Source: an uncultured Coriobacteriia bacterium
GTDB taxonomy: Bacteria > Actinomycetota > Coriobacteriia > Coriobacteriales > QAMH01
Assembly: GCA_949283445.1 (NCBI GenBank)
Contig: CASDTD010000298.1
Location: 1-15,713 of the forward strand
Direction of reading: 5' to 3'
Length of the DNA: 15,713 nt
Below are positions 15,256 through 15,713 of the stretch, one piece after another. The notes beneath the pieces were generated by a model. It was not told the DNA's origin. It saw only the letters and a list, made by a program, of their open reading frames with translations, and did no database searches. Position 1 is the stretch's first letter, and each line of letters opens with the position of its first letter. Made by a program: the position numbers and the translations under genes.

Positions 15256-15713
15256 CTAACCCGCCACAGCGGTCTTGTAGAAACGCAGTTCGGCGATGGC
15301 CTGGTCTTTTTCGGTCAGATCGAGGTCGCGGTACTGGTCCAGGTAGCCGTCTTTCTGAATCCACAGGCGGTACTTCTTGGGTTCGAGGTCCTCGAACCAG
15401 ATGTCGCCGAACTCGTCGGTCTGACCCGAGAAGAGGAACTCCTCCGTCTCGACGTCTTGGACCGTCGCCGTCGCGCCATCGACGACTTCATCGGCGTCGA
15501 TGTCGACGACCGTCGCCGCGATGAAGCGCTTGGGCTTGTTCAGGTAGTAGACGCGCGGCTGGGTCTCGAACTCCGGATGGAGCACTTCCGCGTCGTCTAG
15601 CTCGTCGCCGACATCTTCCACCTCGCCAAAACGCAACGCACCGGTGGCGCAGGCGTCCACGCAACGCGGCACGCTCCAGCCGTCGTCCAGCAGGTGCGCG
15701 CAGCCCGTGCACT
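15256..15713 (-). CDS. 4Fe-4S beta subunit of a second transhydroxylase-like molybdoenzyme, N-terminal part outside window
   Basis: This is the C-terminal 151 or so residues of a paralogue of the beta subunit at 8024-8836; the gene runs off the right edge. The visible part opens with the last cysteine group (CTGCAHLLDDGW, then RCVDAC), nearly the same as in the first beta subunit. It continues into the same extra domain: KPKRFIAATVVD, TDEFGDIWF, then a terminal LTEKDQA segment matching LTEKD-like residues in the paralogue. The domain is somewhat longer and the two copies are diverged outside the motifs, so this is an older paralogue rather than a recent copy. The catalytic alpha gene is expected just upstream, beyond the window. 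It is the first visible gene of the minus-strand unit with the NCS2 pair. Confidence 0.9.
   Translation of the reverse strand, partial: CTGCAHLLDDGWSVPRCVDACATGALRFGEVEDVGDELDDAEVLHPEFETQPRVYYLNKPKRFIAATVVDIDADEVVDGATATVQDVETEEFLFSGQTDEFGDIWFEDLEPKKYRLWIQKDGYLDQYRDLDLTEKDQAIAELRFYKTAVAG

Noticed and set aside
13759..15600. 613-codon plus-strand open frame across the first NCS2 gene and the second beta gene
   Set aside because: Extremely Asp/Glu/Arg/His-rich and spans two real genes and their gap; typical complement of transmembrane coding sequence.

Overview
The window is GC-rich, densely packed bacterial DNA. It holds three transcription-unit groups plus partial genes at both edges. The mix of features suggests a Coriobacteriia/Eggerthellaceae-type gut anaerobe (Eggerthella, Gordonibacter, Slackia or a relative): cytoplasmic bis-MGD enzymes of the pyrogallol transhydroxylase/catechol dehydroxylase type, a large LuxR-type regulator beside one of them, and several paralogous molybdoenzyme partners in one locus. 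That placement is inference from gene content; no marker gene for taxonomy is present.

Left part (1-2007, + strand): the 3' end of an oligopeptide/nickel-type ABC permease, then two ATPase genes coupled by a short gap and an ATGA overlap. The first ATPase carries a strikingly His-rich N-terminus, which favours nickel (or another transition metal) as substrate.

Centre (2255-8836, + strand): a 900-residue MalT-like LuxR-family regulator, a 456-base regulatory gap, and then an alpha/beta pair (868 and 270 aa) that matches pyrogallol:phloroglucinol transhydroxylase in size, subunit design and active-site motif. The alpha subunit has the Pro-Asp-Ser-Trp-Glu-Gly-Trp active-site signature and lacks an Fe-S motif and a Tat signal. 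The beta subunit has 12 ligand-type cysteines (three [4Fe-4S] clusters) and a C-terminal beta-barrel-like domain. The gap before alpha has a sigma70-like promoter followed by a perfect 13-bp inverted repeat whose arms are each palindromes (GGGTAGTACCC / GGGTACTACCC), centred 20 bp apart. A strong intrinsic terminator ends this unit.

Right-centre (8837-12165, + strand): a 442-base gap packed with inverted repeats and one further GGGTGATACCC operator-like site, then an MFS transporter and an amidase-signature hydrolase, separated by a 14-bp RNA hairpin.

Right part (15713-12317, - strand): the 3' end of a second transhydroxylase-type beta subunit, followed by two tandem NCS2 (uracil/xanthine family) permeases. 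Both permeases keep the first substrate-binding Glu of the family but have Ala where UraA has Glu290. They converge on the amidase across a hairpin.

Working model (inference): this is an accessory island holding two related molybdenum-dependent hydroxyl-transfer or dehydroxylation systems, each next to its own transporter type. One has a LuxR regulator, operators, an MFS carrier and an amidase; the other has two unusual NCS2 carriers. Substrates are unknown. Polyphenols or amide-conjugated phenolics are the leading idea, with hydroxylated N-heterocycles as the alternative.
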